From positions 1-14,174 of the forward strand of contig MVRB01000070.1 of assembly GCA_002067635.1 (NCBI GenBank): 14,174 bases of DNA, given 5' to 3'. The notes beneath the pieces are model-generated. The model saw only the letters and a list, made by a program, of their open reading frames with translations. It had not been told where the DNA came from and searched no databases. How positions within the stretch are numbered: position 1 is the stretch's first letter; each line of letters starts with the position of its first letter. This DNA comes from Methanomassiliicoccales archaeon PtaU1.Bin030. GTDB lineage: Archaea > Thermoplasmatota > Thermoplasmata > Methanomassiliicoccales > Methanomassiliicoccaceae. Below, one piece after another: positions 13,837-14,174 of the stretch. Position numbers and translations under genes: made by a program.

Positions 13837-14174
13837 CTGGAAATCGAAGTATCTCCTTGGCCATAAATATTTGCAGCTTGGTCACTGGTCCTGACGCTAT
13901 CTGGTCTTCGAATACTTGAACCCCTTGCGAGCCCTAACACCACGACGTCCTTGGAAAGGAAGAGGATCGATACTGTCTGCGATATGTGAAGGATGCATCC
14001 TATGTCCCTGCGATTGGTATCTGCCTGTTGCTGGCATGAGGTATCCTGGCAGAAAGAGATTGACTTCATGATAAAAAGGAAGATGCAACCTGACTTTGAC
14101 ACCTGACGCCCTCAATTTCACTGGTTTTTGAAAATTGACACCATGTCCTAGCACGTCCGAAACCGCCTCGGAAC
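13837..14174. other. Non-coding region upstream of the operon
   Basis: This 338-bp stretch is AT-richer than the genes and holds the operon TATA box. The minus-strand frames of 85 and 89 codons crossing it have AT-rich third positions unlike the neighbours and match no family I recognise. An octamer TTGACACC occurs twice (14096-14103 and 14135-14142). A loose inverted repeat TCAATTT/AAATTGA (14112-14118 and 14132-14138) lies between the copies. I see no RNA gene or insertion sequence. Confidence 0.6.
13863..13872 (-). promoter_or_regulatory. TATA box of the eleven-gene operon
   Basis: The minus-strand sequence AAATATTTAT is centred about 31 bp before the ATG at 13836. An archaeal start about 26 bp downstream falls near 13841, giving a leader of about 5 nt or none. 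Every following gene to 3872 is on the same strand. Gaps are mostly 4-20 nt or overlaps, so this is probably the main promoter of the cluster. Confidence 0.6.

Noticed and set aside
13833..14154. Two minus-strand frames of 85 and 89 codons upstream of the operon.
   Set aside because: Third codon positions are AT-rich, unlike the neighbouring genes. They overlap each other and the operon TATA box, and contain no domain I recognise.

Overview
The window looks like a GC-rich euryarchaeal chromosome, most plausibly a Thermoplasmatota / Methanomassiliicoccales-type methanogen relative. The lineage is an inference. It rests on the archaeal character of the SMC N-terminus, on archaeal-style TATA boxes with one near-leaderless start, and on GGAGG/GGTGA-type Shine-Dalgarno sites inside the operon. 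The coding DNA is uniformly GC-rich and the two non-coding stretches are visibly AT-richer.

Layout. (1) 1-2787, minus: the N-terminal 929 codons of the chromosome-condensation ATPase SMC, running off the left edge. (2) 2788-3213: a 426-bp divergent intergenic region with a clear TATA box for smc and several palindromes, some sharing a GTCCGA half-site. (3) 3214-3846, plus: a PIG-L/LmbE-family de-N-acetylase, the only plus-strand gene. (4) 3872-13836, minus: one tightly packed run of eleven genes that appears complete in the window. It starts at a TATA box about 30 bp before the first ATG and ends 25 bp from the convergent PIG-L gene. (5) 13837-14174: non-coding promoter and upstream DNA.

In transcription order the operon encodes a WbpD/WlbB-like hexapeptide N-acetyltransferase, a DegT/WbpE-like sugar aminotransferase, a Gfo/Idh/MocA (WbpB/GnnA-like) sugar dehydrogenase, a GT4-type glycosyltransferase, and an LpxD-like N-acyltransferase lacking the bacterial C-terminal extension. 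These are followed by a holo-ACP synthase (AcpS), an acyl carrier protein, an AMP-forming acyl ligase, a LuxE-like acyl-protein synthetase, a LuxC-like acyl-CoA reductase and a FabG-like SDR reductase.

Reading it as a system (inference): the first three genes oxidise, aminate and N-acetylate a UDP-sugar, probably at C3. The AcpS/ACP/ligase set loads an acyl or hydroxyacyl group onto a carrier protein, and the LpxD-like enzyme transfers it to an amino sugar. The glycosyltransferase places the sugar on a lipid or glycan. The LuxE/LuxC/FabG set activates and reduces an acyl group. The neighbouring PIG-L deacetylase could expose a sugar amine for acylation. ACP-dependent acyl chemistry is unusual in Archaea, so an ACP-dependent amino-sugar acylation pathway is the most interesting hypothesis here. 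The product cannot be determined from sequence alone.
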